From assembly GCA_964457225.1 (NCBI GenBank), contig CAYWEM010000003.1:186001-250000 (forward strand): a stretch of DNA of 64,000 nucleotides, given 5' to 3'. Under the pieces are notes generated by a model. It had not been told where the DNA came from, searched no databases, and worked only from the letters and a program-made list of their open reading frames with translations. The DNA is from CAYWEM01 sp964457225. GTDB taxonomy: Bacteria; Acidobacteriota; Aminicenantia; UBA2199. Below, one piece after another: positions 18,590 to 27,275 of the stretch. The translations under genes and the position numbers were made by a program. The first letter of the stretch is position 1; each line of letters begins with the position of its first letter.

Positions 18590-19004
18590 ACGAGGTTTTT
18601 CCGTTTTCGAACTGCTGGTAAGCCTGAGCATCCTGGCCCTGGTCACAGCCCTTACCCTTTCCTCCTTGTCGGGCTTCGCTTCCGCGCTGAAATTTCGAAA
18701 CCAGGTCCGGGATGTGCAATCAGCACTGCAGACCGCCCGCTACAAAGCTGTTTATGAAAACCGGCCGATCAGGTTCTTAATCGAGGCCGGTCACATCGTT
18801 CTGCAGGCCAAGCCTGGAAGCGCCTGGCAGGATGAAGTCAGCATCCCGCTGAAAAACGGCTTGTCGGTCAGTCAGAACGCCCGGCCGGTGTTCCAGCCCC
18901 AGGGAATGGCTTCGCCCCTGTGTTCCATCGTGGTCGAAGATAGAACCAGGCGGACTGTAATCACCCTGAGCATGGCCGGGCGGGTCAGTACCAGGAGGGG
19001 TTGA
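18582..19004 (+). CDS. Minor pilin, FimT/GspH-like
   Basis: 140 aa. Prepilin signal MNERG-FSVFELLVSLSILALV with Glu5 retained. The C-terminal GspH-like domain contains DVQSALQTARYKAVYENRPIRF and VITLSMAGRVST, the classic FimT/GspH pattern. It overlaps the preceding gene by 8 nt. FimT-type minor pilins have been tied to DNA binding during transformation, which fits the nearby comEA-like gene. Confidence 0.85.
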   Translation: MNERGFSVFELLVSLSILALVTALTLSSLSGFASALKFRNQVRDVQSALQTARYKAVYENRPIRFLIEAGHIVLQAKPGSAWQDEVSIPLKNGLSVSQNARPVFQPQGMASPLCSIVVEDRTRRTVITLSMAGRVSTRRG

Positions 19005-19047
19005 ATTCCCGCTATGAAAGCCCGGCGAGATGGTATATAATAAGGCT

Positions 19048-19134
19048 ATGTGCAGCGGCCGAGAGAAAGTGATTCCGACCAGGTTCAGACCGGGTGCAGG
19101 TTTATCCGGTTCCGCAGAAAGGCCTGTTCAATGA
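19048..19134 (+). CDS. Leaderless 28-codon upstream ORF
   Basis: An ATG lies exactly 6 nt after TATAAT (19036-19041). The ORF (MCSGREKVIPTRF at its start, ending ERPVQ) stops at a TGA that overlaps the ATG of the zinc-ribbon gene (ATGA). A GTG at 19050 in another frame could instead give a longer zinc-ribbon protein from the same transcript start. The -35 region is weak. Confidence 0.4.
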   Translation: MCSGREKVIPTRFRPGAGLSGSAERPVQ

Positions 19135-19451
19135 ACAATCAATGCACCTACTGCGGAAGGATTCAGGCTCACGACCCCTCCTACCCGGTCTGCACTTTCT
19201 GCGGTGAAGCACTGCCGCCGGAACCGAGGGTATTCAGCCGCCAACCCCGCCGGGGCAGAGCCCTGCAGGCCTGGGCCCTGCTTTTCTGCACCTCTTTTCT
19301 GCTGTTGTTTATTTTCATTTCCAAGTACTGGGGGGCCTGGGGCATGGTGGTCAGCCTGCTGCTGCTGGCCTGGGGCAGTTACCGTAACCGCAACATCCCA
19401 GTAATATCGGGAAACAATCATGTCGATCAAGGAAAACATCCTCAGGATTAG
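19131..19451 (+). CDS. Membrane protein with zinc ribbon
   Basis: 106 aa from MNNQCTYCG. Two CxxC knuckles (CTYCG and CTFCG, about residues 5-24) form a zinc-ribbon. A basic linker leads to two closely spaced hydrophobic segments (about 48-85). No catalytic motif is present. It overlaps the yggS start by 32 nt and heads the yggS-divIVA-yggU-recA operon. The start at 19131 is favoured by the family-like short N-terminus; a GTG start at 19050 would add 27 residues with no domain. Confidence 0.6.
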   Translation: MNNQCTYCGRIQAHDPSYPVCTFCGEALPPEPRVFSRQPRRGRALQAWALLFCTSFLLLFIFISKYWGAWGMVVSLLLLAWGSYRNRNIPVISGNNHVDQGKHPQD

Positions 19452-20103
19452 AAAGAACATCAACGCGGCCTGTCTGCGCAGCCGGCGTGATCCGGATTCG
19501 GTTCAGATCATGGCGGTCTGCAAGGAGCAGGAACCGGAGAGAATAGCCAGGGCCATTGAATGCGGCATCAGGTTACTGGGCGAAAACAGGGTCCAGGAAA
19601 CCGAAACTCATCTGGCTTCTCTGCAGGACAGGGAAATCGACTGGCACTTCATCGGAAGATTGCAAAAAAACAAGATTAACCGTATTCTCAAGCTCTTCAA
19701 GCTGATTGAGTCAGTAGACAGCGTAAAAAACCTTGAACACATCCAGAAGCGAATAGAACAGCCCGTAGCGGTGTTTCTTGAAGTAAACGTCGGCAACGAA
19801 ACCAGCAAGGCCGGCTTTACCGTAGCCGGCCTTAAAAAAGCCCTGCCCTACATTGCCGGCCTGCGCGGACTCAGGATAAACGGTCTGATGGCCATGCCGC
19901 CCTTTTTTAACGACCCGGAAGAGGCCCGGCCCTATTTCCGCACTCTGGCCGATCTGGGCCGGGAAATCAACGGCATGGGGTTGGAAAGTGTGCAAATAGA
20001 ACATCTTTCCATGGGCATGAGCGCGGACTACGAAGTCGCGGTAGAAGAAGGAGCCACCATTGTCCGCATCGGTTCCGCGCTGTTCGGCCGGAGAAGGCCA
20101 TGA
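19420..20103 (+). CDS. yggS: YggS-family pyridoxal-phosphate homeostasis protein
   Basis: 227 aa, the usual family length. The PLP-binding lysine lies in IMAVCKEQ (about residue 31), followed by GENRVQE, WHFIGRLQKNK and LSMGMSADYEVAVEEGATIVRIGSALFG. YggS/PLPBP proteins bind PLP without known catalysis and buffer vitamin B6 and amino-acid pools. Position next to divIVA and yggU is a widespread bacterial neighbourhood, as in the ylm cluster. Confidence 0.93.
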   Translation: MSIKENILRIRKNINAACLRSRRDPDSVQIMAVCKEQEPERIARAIECGIRLLGENRVQETETHLASLQDREIDWHFIGRLQKNKINRILKLFKLIESVDSVKNLEHIQKRIEQPVAVFLEVNVGNETSKAGFTVAGLKKALPYIAGLRGLRINGLMAMPPFFNDPEEARPYFRTLADLGREINGMGLESVQIEHLSMGMSADYEVAVEEGATIVRIGSALFGRRRP

Positions 20104-20143
20104 AAACAGCAGCCGCCCCGCGCCCGGGGGCAAGGAGGATTTC

Positions 20144-20626
20144 ATGATCAATCCCCAGGAAATCGCCAGTCAGGTTTTCTCCAACCGCTTCCGCGGTTTT
20201 GATCCCGAAGAAGTCAAATCATACCTGGCCCAGGTGGCGGAAATCATGCTCCAGCACCTGCTGGAAAAAGAAGATTTGAAAAAAGACAACGAAGCTCTCC
20301 GGGAAACCCTGGACCGCTACAAAAAGAGGGAAGAACTCTTACGCGACACCCTGGTGGCGGCCCAGAAGTTTTCCACCGAGATAAAAAACAACGCCGGCCG
20401 CGAAGCAGACATGCTGATCAAGGAGGCGGAACTGAGGGCCGAGGAATTGTTGCGCCTGGAAAAGGAACGTCTTGACCGCCTGCGTGAAGAGATCAAAACC
20501 CTTCAGTTCAAGCGCCGTGAAATGGAAAACGACGTTATGAACATGCTTAACAACCTCAAGGAACTGATCAGAACCTACCAGCAGGAAGACGAGGAATACA
20601 ACAAGATCGGTTATCTGGGCTCATGA
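20144..20626 (+). CDS. divIVA: DivIVA-domain coiled-coil protein
   Basis: 160 aa from MINPQEIASQVF, chosen for AAGGAGGATTTC; the longer frame would overlap yggS. The DivIVA N-terminal motif is clear: VFSNRFRGFDPEEVKSYLAQV. A long charged coiled coil follows (about residues 35-150). DivIVA proteins recognise curved membrane and organise poles or septa. Here the protein sits in an ylm-type neighbourhood, though in diderms its exact role is uncertain. Confidence 0.88.
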   Translation: MINPQEIASQVFSNRFRGFDPEEVKSYLAQVAEIMLQHLLEKEDLKKDNEALRETLDRYKKREELLRDTLVAAQKFSTEIKNNAGREADMLIKEAELRAEELLRLEKERLDRLREEIKTLQFKRREMENDVMNMLNNLKELIRTYQQEDEEYNKIGYLGS

Positions 20627-20886
20627 ACAAAACCCTGCACATCAAAGTGAAACCATCCTCGCCCAGGCCGGGGGTCGAGGAAAGCGACGGCGAATACCTG
20701 GTCCGGGTCAAGGCCCCGGCGCGCGAAGGTGAAGCCAACCAGGAGGCCCGCAAATTACTGGCCGGGCATTTCGGGGTCGGGCTGAACGCCGTTACCATAA
20801 CCAGGGGCGGCCGGGCGAGGGAAAAAACCGTGACCATCAAGCTGAAAGAACAAGCGAAAAAACCACAAGGAGGATCCCATGGCTGA
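20623..20886 (+). CDS. yggU: DUF167 (YggU) family protein
   Basis: 87 aa. The family pattern is visible as VKPSSPRPGVE, RVKAPAREGEANQEARKLLA and ITRGGRAREKTVTI. It starts in an ATGA overlap with divIVA and its end overlaps the recA start by 8 nt. The biochemical role of DUF167 proteins is not established. Confidence 0.9.
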   Translation: MNKTLHIKVKPSSPRPGVEESDGEYLVRVKAPAREGEANQEARKLLAGHFGVGLNAVTITRGGRAREKTVTIKLKEQAKKPQGGSHG

Positions 20887-21898
20887 AACCAATCCAAAAA
20901 CAAGCGCACTGAACCAGGCCGTTTCCCAGATCGAAAAGCAGTTCGGCAAAGGCGCCATCATGAAACTGGGCGGCAAGGAAGTCGTAAAAATGCCGGTTAT
21001 CCCAACCGGTTCACTTTCACTTGACATAATCACCGGAATCGGCGGTTTTCCCCGCGGCCGGGTCATCGAAATCTATGGACCGGAAGGATCCGGAAAAACA
21101 ACCCTGGCCCTGCACGGCATTGCCAATGCCCAGAAAAACGGCGGTTATGCGGCTTTCATTGACGCCGAGCATGCCCTGGATCCCCTCTATGCCCAGAAAC
21201 TGGGAGTCAACATAGATGAACTGTACATCGCCCAGCCCGACTTCGGTGAGCAGGCCCTGGAAATCGCGGAAATCCTGGTGCGTTCCGGTGGAGTCGACAT
21301 AATCGTAATCGACAGCGTCGCCGCCCTGGTTCCCAAGGCCGAACTCGAAGGCGACATGGGAGACAGCCACATGGGCCTGCAGGCCCGTTTGATGAGCCAG
21401 GCCCTGAGAAAACTGACCGCCATTGTCTCACGCTCCAAAACCACTTTCATCTTTCTCAACCAGTTGCGGGAAAAAATCGGCATGTTCGTCGGCAACCCGG
21501 AAACCACCACCGGCGGCCGGGCGCTGAAGTTTTATTCCTCCATGCGCATTGAGGTTAAACGTACCATGGCCATCAAGGACGGCACATCCATAGTAGGCGG
21601 AGTTACCAAGCTGAAAATAGTCAAGAACAAGATGGCGCCCCCTTTCAAGGACGTGGAAGTCGACCTGCTTTACGGCCGGGGAATTTCCCAGGAAGGTGAA
21701 GTCATCGATCTCGGGGTGTCCTCAGGGCTGATTTCGAAAACGGGATCCTGGTATTCCTACGGAGAAAACCGGCTGGGCCAGGGCAAGGATGCGGTCAGAA
21801 AAATGCTTGAGGAAAACCCGCAGTTGATGAATGAACTCAAGGACAAGATTATGGCCAAGCATGCCGTGCCGACCCCCGTTTCCCGGGAAGAAGATTGA
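20879..21898 (+). CDS. recA: Recombinase RecA
   Basis: 339 aa, full length. Walker A GPEGSGKT (about 67-74), IDAEHALDP, the VIDSVAALVPKAELEGDMGD segment (loop L1 region) and FLNQLREKIG (Walker B and L2 region) are all intact. RecA forms filaments on single-stranded DNA for homologous recombination and SOS induction. AAGGAGGATCCC precedes the start. Being in one operon with yggS-divIVA, after a pilin/comEA locus, is compatible with a role in transformation but does not require it. Confidence 0.98.
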   Translation: MAETNPKTSALNQAVSQIEKQFGKGAIMKLGGKEVVKMPVIPTGSLSLDIITGIGGFPRGRVIEIYGPEGSGKTTLALHGIANAQKNGGYAAFIDAEHALDPLYAQKLGVNIDELYIAQPDFGEQALEIAEILVRSGGVDIIVIDSVAALVPKAELEGDMGDSHMGLQARLMSQALRKLTAIVSRSKTTFIFLNQLREKIGMFVGNPETTTGGRALKFYSSMRIEVKRTMAIKDGTSIVGGVTKLKIVKNKMAPPFKDVEVDLLYGRGISQEGEVIDLGVSSGLISKTGSWYSYGENRLGQGKDAVRKMLEENPQLMNELKDKIMAKHAVPTPVSREED

Positions 21899-22368
21899 AA
21901 CGTTTCCGTCTTTCCCTGATATTCATGGCCCTGTTGCTGGCCACGGTGCCCTTTCACCTGGAAATGGAACGGGCCCTGGTGAACCTGACCGGAAAGTCCT
22001 TCATCACCTATGCGATTTACGCTTTCTTCACGGCTTTTTTCGCGATTTCCGCGCTGAGGGCTTTTTCCTCAGGCCGGATAACCGATATAAGCGCCCTGAC
22101 CATGGCCGCCGGCAGTATCTTTTACCTTTTGTATCGCACCCGTTTCCTTTACCATCGCCTGCACCTGATGCAGTTTTTTCTGCTCGGATACCTGCTGATG
22201 AGAGGGAACAACCGTAAAAAATCAGCCTGGCCCTTCCTGTTGCTGGTTCTGGCCGCTTTTTTCTTTGAATTCATTCAGAAATTCATTCCCGGCAGAGTGT
22301 TCGACACCCACGACATCTGGTTGAACCTGCTGGCCGGCCTGGCCGGTTTTATCGCCGCCCTGGTCTAG
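21895..22368 (+). CDS. VanZ-like membrane protein
   Basis: 157 aa, starting at a TTG that overlaps the recA stop (TTGA). Four or five hydrophobic segments are present. The end FFFEFIQKFIPGRVFDTHDIWLNLLAGLAG carries the VanZ-family signature of E-x-x-Q-x-x-x-x-x-R-x-x-D-x-x-D followed by a Gly-rich last helix. VanZ-like proteins are integral membrane proteins of mostly unknown role, first noted for low-level teicoplanin resistance. Confidence 0.8.
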   Translation: MKRFRLSLIFMALLLATVPFHLEMERALVNLTGKSFITYAIYAFFTAFFAISALRAFSSGRITDISALTMAAGSIFYLLYRTRFLYHRLHLMQFFLLGYLLMRGNNRKKSAWPFLLLVLAAFFFEFIQKFIPGRVFDTHDIWLNLLAGLAGFIAALV

Positions 22369-22380
22369 GCTCGGCTCTGA

Positions 22381-22410
22381 TTGCACCCGGGGCGGTGTTG
22401 AAGGTATAAT
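22381..22410 (+). promoter_or_regulatory. Promoter giving a leaderless ftsY mRNA
   Basis: TTGCAC (22381-22386), 18 nt, TATAAT (22405-22410), then GATTTC and the ATG at 22417. No Shine-Dalgarno site exists between the -10 box and the start codon. Confidence 0.75.
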
Positions 22411-22416
22411 GATTTC

Positions 22417-23301
22417 ATGAGCCTGCGCGACCTGCTGCAAAAAACCATCGGCTCCGCCATAAGAATTTCTCCGCGGAGCGGAGTAAATGTCGATGAATTC
22501 TGCGAAGAACTCGAAGAACAGCTTGTACTGGCCGATGTTTCCCTGGAAACAACCGGCAGGCTGATCCAGGCTTTAAGGCGCAAGAAAGCCTTCTCCGGAT
22601 CAGAAAAGGACATCATGGCCGCCCTGGCGCTTGAACTGGCGGCCCTCATCAAAACCGCGCCCCTGGCCTTCCCCGCGGATAACACCGGACGGCAGGTGAT
22701 AGTTCTGTTGGGAGTCAACGGCAGTGGAAAAACCACCACCGCCGCCAAGCTTGCTTACTTTCACCGGAAACGGGGCAGAAAAGTTCTCCTCTGCGCGGCC
22801 GATACTTACCGGGCCGCCGGTGCTTCCCAGCTCGAGATCTGGGCGGAAAAACTGGAATTGCCGGTGATCAGCGGTCAACGCGGCGGCGACCCGGGAGCCG
22901 TGGTTTTCAACAGCCTGCAGTCGTTCCTGAAAAGGGAACTCGACACCATGATCATTGACACCGCCGGCCGCCTGCAAAACCGGGAAAGCCTGATGAAGGA
23001 ACTGCAGAAGATCATCAGCCTGGTCAACCGAACCATTCCCGGCCAGCCGGCTCAAAACCTCCTGGTACTGGATGCCGCGACCGGACAAAATGCCTTGAGC
23101 CAGGCCGAGAAATTCCGCGATTTCAGTTCCGTGAACGGCTTGATCCTGACTCGTTTCGACGGCACGGCCAAGGGCGGAACCATAGTCACCATAGCAGAAA
23201 AAACCGGATTGCCGGTTCTGGGGCTGGGTTGCGGAGAAGACCCGGCCGACCTGCTGGAGTTCGATGCCGCCGAATTCATCAAGGTCCTGACCGCGGTCTG
23301 A
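22417..23301 (+). CDS. ftsY: Signal recognition particle receptor FtsY
   Basis: 294 aa, only the NG core, with no acidic A domain. G1 is GVNGSGKTTT (99-108), followed by DTYRAAGASQLEIW, DTAGRLQN (G3) and LTRFDGTAKGG (G4 region), the SRP GTPase set. FtsY docks SRP-ribosome complexes at the SecYEG translocon; NG-only forms rely on a short N-terminal amphipathic helix for membrane binding. It is followed after 3 nt by ribD, so ftsY leads a riboflavin operon. The mRNA is predicted to be leaderless. Confidence 0.96.
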   Translation: MSLRDLLQKTIGSAIRISPRSGVNVDEFCEELEEQLVLADVSLETTGRLIQALRRKKAFSGSEKDIMAALALELAALIKTAPLAFPADNTGRQVIVLLGVNGSGKTTTAAKLAYFHRKRGRKVLLCAADTYRAAGASQLEIWAEKLELPVISGQRGGDPGAVVFNSLQSFLKRELDTMIIDTAGRLQNRESLMKELQKIISLVNRTIPGQPAQNLLVLDAATGQNALSQAEKFRDFSSVNGLILTRFDGTAKGGTIVTIAEKTGLPVLGLGCGEDPADLLEFDAAEFIKVLTAV

Positions 23302-23304
23302 AAA

Positions 23305-24411
23305 ATGGCTGAAAAAAATCCGCATCCCAAGGACATCCAATTCATGAAAACAGCACTGCGCCTTGCTGCCAGGGGACGGGGCCATACTGCGCCGAATCCC
23401 ATGGTCGGAGCGTTGGTGGTTAAAAACGGTCGAATTCTATCCGGCGCGTATCACCGCGGATTCGGCCAGGTGCATGCCGAAAGGTCCGCCCTGGAGGGAA
23501 TAACTGAAAGCGGCTGCACTCTTTATTCAACCCTGGAACCCTGCTGTCATTACGGCAAGACCCCGCCCTGCACCGAGATCATCATGTCCCGGAAAGTCGC
23601 CAGAGTGGTAATGGCCACATCCGACCCCTTTCCCGCGGTTAACGGCCGGGGAGCGGCCCTGCTCAGGAAGGCCGGCATAGAAGTAACTGAAAACGTCCTG
23701 GCCGAACCGGCCCGCCGGCTTAACAGTCATTACTTTACCGCCCAGACCATGGGCAGACCCTTCATTGCCGTTCACGCCGGCATTTCCCTCGATGGAAAGA
23801 CAACCGACCGAAACGGCGGATCCCAGTGGATAACCTCGGCCGGATCGCGTGCTCTTTCCCATGATCTTCGCGGAGAATACGCGGCGATTCTGGCCGGAGC
23901 CGGAACCATACGCCAGGACAATCCGCTTCTGACCCTCCGCAACCCTGCCTGGCAGGGGAAAAAGCTGTTTCGGGTTATTCTGAATCCGGCCAATGATCTG
24001 TCGGCAAACGCGCGTGTTTTCTCCGATCAGGATAGATTTCCAACCATAGTGTTCAGTGCTGAAAAGAATTCCGCCAGCGGCAGGCGCTGCGCCCGACATT
24101 TTTTCCTGCCGGCCGGAGCTGATGGTTTCGATCTCAGGCTGGTGCTGGCCCGCCTGCTGGAATTGGGGCTCAATTCGATCCTGGTGGAAGGAGGCGGAAT
24201 AACCATTGATTCCTTTCTGAAGCAAGATTTGTGGGATGAAATGATAGTCTTTCAATCCCGCAGCCTGGTCGGGGGAACCAGTTCCGGACAAATCTACCCG
24301 AGCGGCGCGGTTGACCTTGACAAAACCCTGTCTTTTCAGGATCTTTACAGCTGGGAAACACCCGGCAGCCTGGTTATCAGGGGGAGGCGCAGATGTTTAC
24401 CGGACTGGTGA
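23305..24411 (+). CDS. ribD: Bifunctional riboflavin deaminase/reductase RibD
   Basis: 368 aa. The N-terminal deaminase has the zinc site HAERSAL and STLEPCCHYGKTPPCTEII. The C-terminal reductase (about residues 150-368) contains SLDGKTTDRNGGSQWITS and LVEGGGITIDSFL. The enzyme converts the first pyrimidine product of GTP cyclohydrolase II to 5-amino-6-ribitylaminouracil phosphate. The ribE start lies within its 3' end (19-nt overlap). Confidence 0.96.
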   Translation: MAEKNPHPKDIQFMKTALRLAARGRGHTAPNPMVGALVVKNGRILSGAYHRGFGQVHAERSALEGITESGCTLYSTLEPCCHYGKTPPCTEIIMSRKVARVVMATSDPFPAVNGRGAALLRKAGIEVTENVLAEPARRLNSHYFTAQTMGRPFIAVHAGISLDGKTTDRNGGSQWITSAGSRALSHDLRGEYAAILAGAGTIRQDNPLLTLRNPAWQGKKLFRVILNPANDLSANARVFSDQDRFPTIVFSAEKNSASGRRCARHFFLPAGADGFDLRLVLARLLELGLNSILVEGGGITIDSFLKQDLWDEMIVFQSRSLVGGTSSGQIYPSGAVDLDKTLSFQDLYSWETPGSLVIRGRRRCLPDW

Positions 24412-24995
24412 CCGCGGTCGGCCGCCTGCAGACCCTGCACAAGGGATCACCGGCACTTCTGGTTCTGGATTGGCCGGGGCATGAGCAGGTAAAAATCGGC
24501 GACTCGGTGGCGGTCAACGGCATTTGCCTGACCGTGACCACCATATCTGGGCCCAGCCTGAGTTTCAACCTGCTGGCCGAGACCCTGAAGCGGTCAAACC
24601 TGGCCGACCTTTCTCCGGGAAGCAGGCTCAACCTCGAACTGCCGCTTAAGGCCGGGGACTTTCTGGGCGGCCACCTGGTCAGCGGTCACCTGGACGGAAC
24701 CGCCCGGCTGACTGCAATTCGTTCCGGAAAGGGGGGGCGCCGTTGTCGTTTCACCTACATCGAGCCCGGCTGGCGCAAGCTGATCATCAACAAAGGCTCA
24801 ATCACCATAAACGGAATAAGCCTCACCGTGGCCGCCTGCTCGGGATCCTCTTTTGAAATCGAAGTCATTCCCCATACCTGGGAAAACACCAACCTGCAAT
24901 ACCTGAAAAGGGGCGACCGGGTCAATGTGGAACTTGATTTAATGGGGAAATATCTGTATAATTTTTACATCTCAGGAAAAAATGACTCAAAATAA
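24393..24995 (+). CDS. ribE: Riboflavin synthase alpha chain
   Basis: 200 aa made of two lumazine-binding barrels in tandem. MFTGLVTAVGRL and SVAVNGICLTV mark the first; HLVSGHLDGTARL and SITINGISLTVA the second. It dismutates two lumazine molecules to riboflavin. A lumazine synthase gene (ribH) is not in this operon and must lie elsewhere. Confidence 0.95.
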   Translation: MFTGLVTAVGRLQTLHKGSPALLVLDWPGHEQVKIGDSVAVNGICLTVTTISGPSLSFNLLAETLKRSNLADLSPGSRLNLELPLKAGDFLGGHLVSGHLDGTARLTAIRSGKGGRRCRFTYIEPGWRKLIINKGSITINGISLTVAACSGSSFEIEVIPHTWENTNLQYLKRGDRVNVELDLMGKYLYNFYISGKNDSK

Positions 24996-26199
24996 TCTTA
25001 TTCCCGTACCAAAAGCACTGGAAATCCTTCGAGCCGGAAAAATGATCATCATAGTCGATGATGAAAACCGGGAAAACGAAGGCGACCTGATGATAGCTTC
25101 AGAAAAAATCAGTCCTGAAGCAGTGAACTTCATGGCCAAGCATGCCCGGGGCCTGATCTGTGTTACCCTGACCGAAGAACGAAGCAAGGAATTGAATCTG
25201 CCCCTGATGGTCAGTGAAAACACTTCCAGCTTTCAGACTCCTTTCACCGTTTCGGTCGATGCCCGGCATGGAACAACCACCGGAATTTCCGCCTTTGACC
25301 GTGCCGAAACCATTAAACAGATCATCAACCCCGGCACCAAGCCCGATGACCTGACCAGGCCGGGACATATATTCCCCTTGCGGGCCAAAAAAGGGGGAGT
25401 CCTGGTGCGTACCGGCCAAACCGAAGCTTCGCTCGACCTGGCTGCACTGGCCGGCCTTTACCCTTCCGGGGTGATCTGCGAAATAATGAAAGAAGACGGA
25501 AGTATGGCCCGCATGCCCGACCTGATAGAGTTTTCGAAGCAGTTTTCCATTCCCATCATAACGATCGAAGAAATAGTCAAGTACCGTATCCAAAGCGATT
25601 CACTGGTCGAATTGGCGGCGGAAGCGGAATTACCCACCAAGTGGGGTGTGTTCACCATCAAGTCTTTCGTGGATGCCATCAATCACGAAACCCACATCGC
25701 CCTGACCATCGGTGAATTTGATGCCGAGGAACCTGTACTGGCCAGAGTTCATTCCCAGTGCCTGACCGGAGACACTTTCGGTTCCTGCCGCTGTGATTGC
25801 GGTGACCAACTGCACAATGCCATGTCCATGATCGCGGCCCGCGGCCGGGGCGTGCTGCTCTACCTTTTAAACCATGAAGGTCGTGGTATCGGCCTGGTAA
25901 ACAAGATCAAGGCTTACAAGCTCCAGGAAAACGGACTGGATACCATTGAAGCCAACATTCACCTGGGCTTCCAGGCAGACCAGCGCGATTATGGAATCGG
26001 AGCCCAGATCCTGCGTAAACTCGGCCTGCGAAAACTGGTATTGTTGACCAACAATCCGACCAAGTACATCGCCCTGACCGGATACGGATTGGAAATAACC
26101 GAACGAATTCCCCTGGAAGTGCCGCCCAACGAGCAAAACAGGTTTTACATGAAAACCAAGAAGGACAAGATGGGACACTTGTTGCAGCAGGTCAAGTAG
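24982..26199 (+). CDS. ribBA: DHBP synthase / GTP cyclohydrolase II fusion
   Basis: 405 aa. The N-terminal half (about 1-205) is 3,4-dihydroxy-2-butanone-4-phosphate synthase: DDENRENEGDLMIASEK and RPGHIFPLRAKKGGVL. The C-terminal half is GTP cyclohydrolase II with the zinc-binding CRCDCGDQL and NHEGRGIGLVNKIKAY. It supplies both precursors of riboflavin. It overlaps ribE by 14 nt, and the next gene begins directly after its TAG. Confidence 0.97.
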   Translation: MTQNNLIPVPKALEILRAGKMIIIVDDENRENEGDLMIASEKISPEAVNFMAKHARGLICVTLTEERSKELNLPLMVSENTSSFQTPFTVSVDARHGTTTGISAFDRAETIKQIINPGTKPDDLTRPGHIFPLRAKKGGVLVRTGQTEASLDLAALAGLYPSGVICEIMKEDGSMARMPDLIEFSKQFSIPIITIEEIVKYRIQSDSLVELAAEAELPTKWGVFTIKSFVDAINHETHIALTIGEFDAEEPVLARVHSQCLTGDTFGSCRCDCGDQLHNAMSMIAARGRGVLLYLLNHEGRGIGLVNKIKAYKLQENGLDTIEANIHLGFQADQRDYGIGAQILRKLGLRKLVLLTNNPTKYIALTGYGLEITERIPLEVPPNEQNRFYMKTKKDKMGHLLQQVK

Positions 26200-26934
26200 A
26201 TGTCTGCTTCAGAATTTTTCAAACTCAAACCACAACAGCAGATTAATTACCTGAAAAAGGGGCCTTTCCTGGCCCTTACCCTGCAGGAACAGGTGGATTT
26301 CCTGAAAAAAATCCTGGCCCGGAAAAATACTTCCTCAAAAACCCTGTCCTGCGCCCTGAGATTGATCGGCAATCTCAAGGTCAAGGACGGCTTCTTCCTG
26401 CAGCGCTTCCTGACCCACCCCGACAATGCCGTCAGCTCGGCGGCCAAATCGGCCATGTCCAAGGGTTCTTTCGTAATCACCTCGCCACTGCGAGGTCACG
26501 ACGCCCGCAAACGCGATTCCATCAACCAGCGCATCGAAGAATTGCAGAAATTGTTGCAGGAACAACCTGACACTCCCGAGGAAAAGATTATCGCCTTCTT
26601 GCAGGATAATTCCATCGTCATCCGTGAAATAATAGTCAGAAACCTGTCCGGGCGGGAGGGCTTGAATGAAAAATTCCTGCTTGCCCAGCTTTCCCACTCG
26701 CTCTGGCATGTCAAGGCGGCCATCATTGAAATACTGGGTAACCGTCGCAGTCGCTTGCTGTTGGACATAATCGAGTCACTTTGCGCGGAGCCCAACGTGG
26801 AAGTCAAGCTCAAACTCATCGGCGCCCTGGCGAAACTGGACCGGGATCAGGTGCGCCAACACCTGGAATCCTTCACCAGGGACGCCCACGTAGTTGTACG
26901 CCGGGAGGCCCGCCGCTTTCTCGGATCGATCTGA
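26200..26934 (+). CDS. HEAT-repeat protein
   Basis: 244 aa, starting at the base after the ribBA stop. Helical pairs such as TLSCALRLIGNLKVKDGFFLQRFL, HVKAAIIEILGNRR and EVKLKLIGALAKLD follow HEAT-repeat spacing (about four to five repeats). No catalytic motif or signal peptide is present, so it is probably a cytosolic scaffold. It shares the ftsY-rib transcript; no link to flavin synthesis is evident. Confidence 0.65.
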   Translation: MSASEFFKLKPQQQINYLKKGPFLALTLQEQVDFLKKILARKNTSSKTLSCALRLIGNLKVKDGFFLQRFLTHPDNAVSSAAKSAMSKGSFVITSPLRGHDARKRDSINQRIEELQKLLQEQPDTPEEKIIAFLQDNSIVIREIIVRNLSGREGLNEKFLLAQLSHSLWHVKAAIIEILGNRRSRLLLDIIESLCAEPNVEVKLKLIGALAKLDRDQVRQHLESFTRDAHVVVRREARRFLGSI

Positions 26935-27082
26935 TCCTTTCCCGGAAGCAACGTTTTTTTCCCAAGCCGGAATTCCTTCTTATTCCTGTGAATCAGACCG
27001 ATATCCTGATTATTGGCTATTTATTCAATTTTTATCGAGAAAATGGTCTGTTTTGCGCCTCGATACGCCCTATATCAGGGGG

Positions 27083-27202
27083 GTTTAACCCCTGAGTTAA
27101 ACAGTTTAACCCAGGGGTTAAACTCTGATAACCGGCTATACTAATGCACATCAGCCCCATATTATGGTTTTTTAACTTATCGAGTTAACCCAGGGGTTAA
27201 TT
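27083..27202. promoter_or_regulatory. Three palindromic sites, putative sigma-54 activator binding array
   Basis: Site 1 GTTTAACCCCTGAGTTAAAC (27083-27102) and site 2 GTTTAACCCAGGGGTTAAAC (27104-27123) have centres 21 bp apart, on the same helix face. Site 3 (27183-27202) is centred 97.5 nt from the -12 C. This is the usual geometry of upstream activating sequences for NtrC-type enhancer-binding proteins. Confidence 0.75.
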
Positions 27203-27275
27203 TTCCACAATTCACGCCGCCTGTGGATATCTCGCTTAAGACCTTCAACAATAAACATATTGAATAACCTCAGCT

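Noticed and set aside
27201..27230. Inverted DnaA-box-like pair (TTTTCCACA / TGTGGATAT)
   Set aside because: Present in both 290-bp cassettes but only two boxes, no AT-rich unwinding stretch, and no dnaA or dnaN nearby; not a replication origin. May be another protein site.
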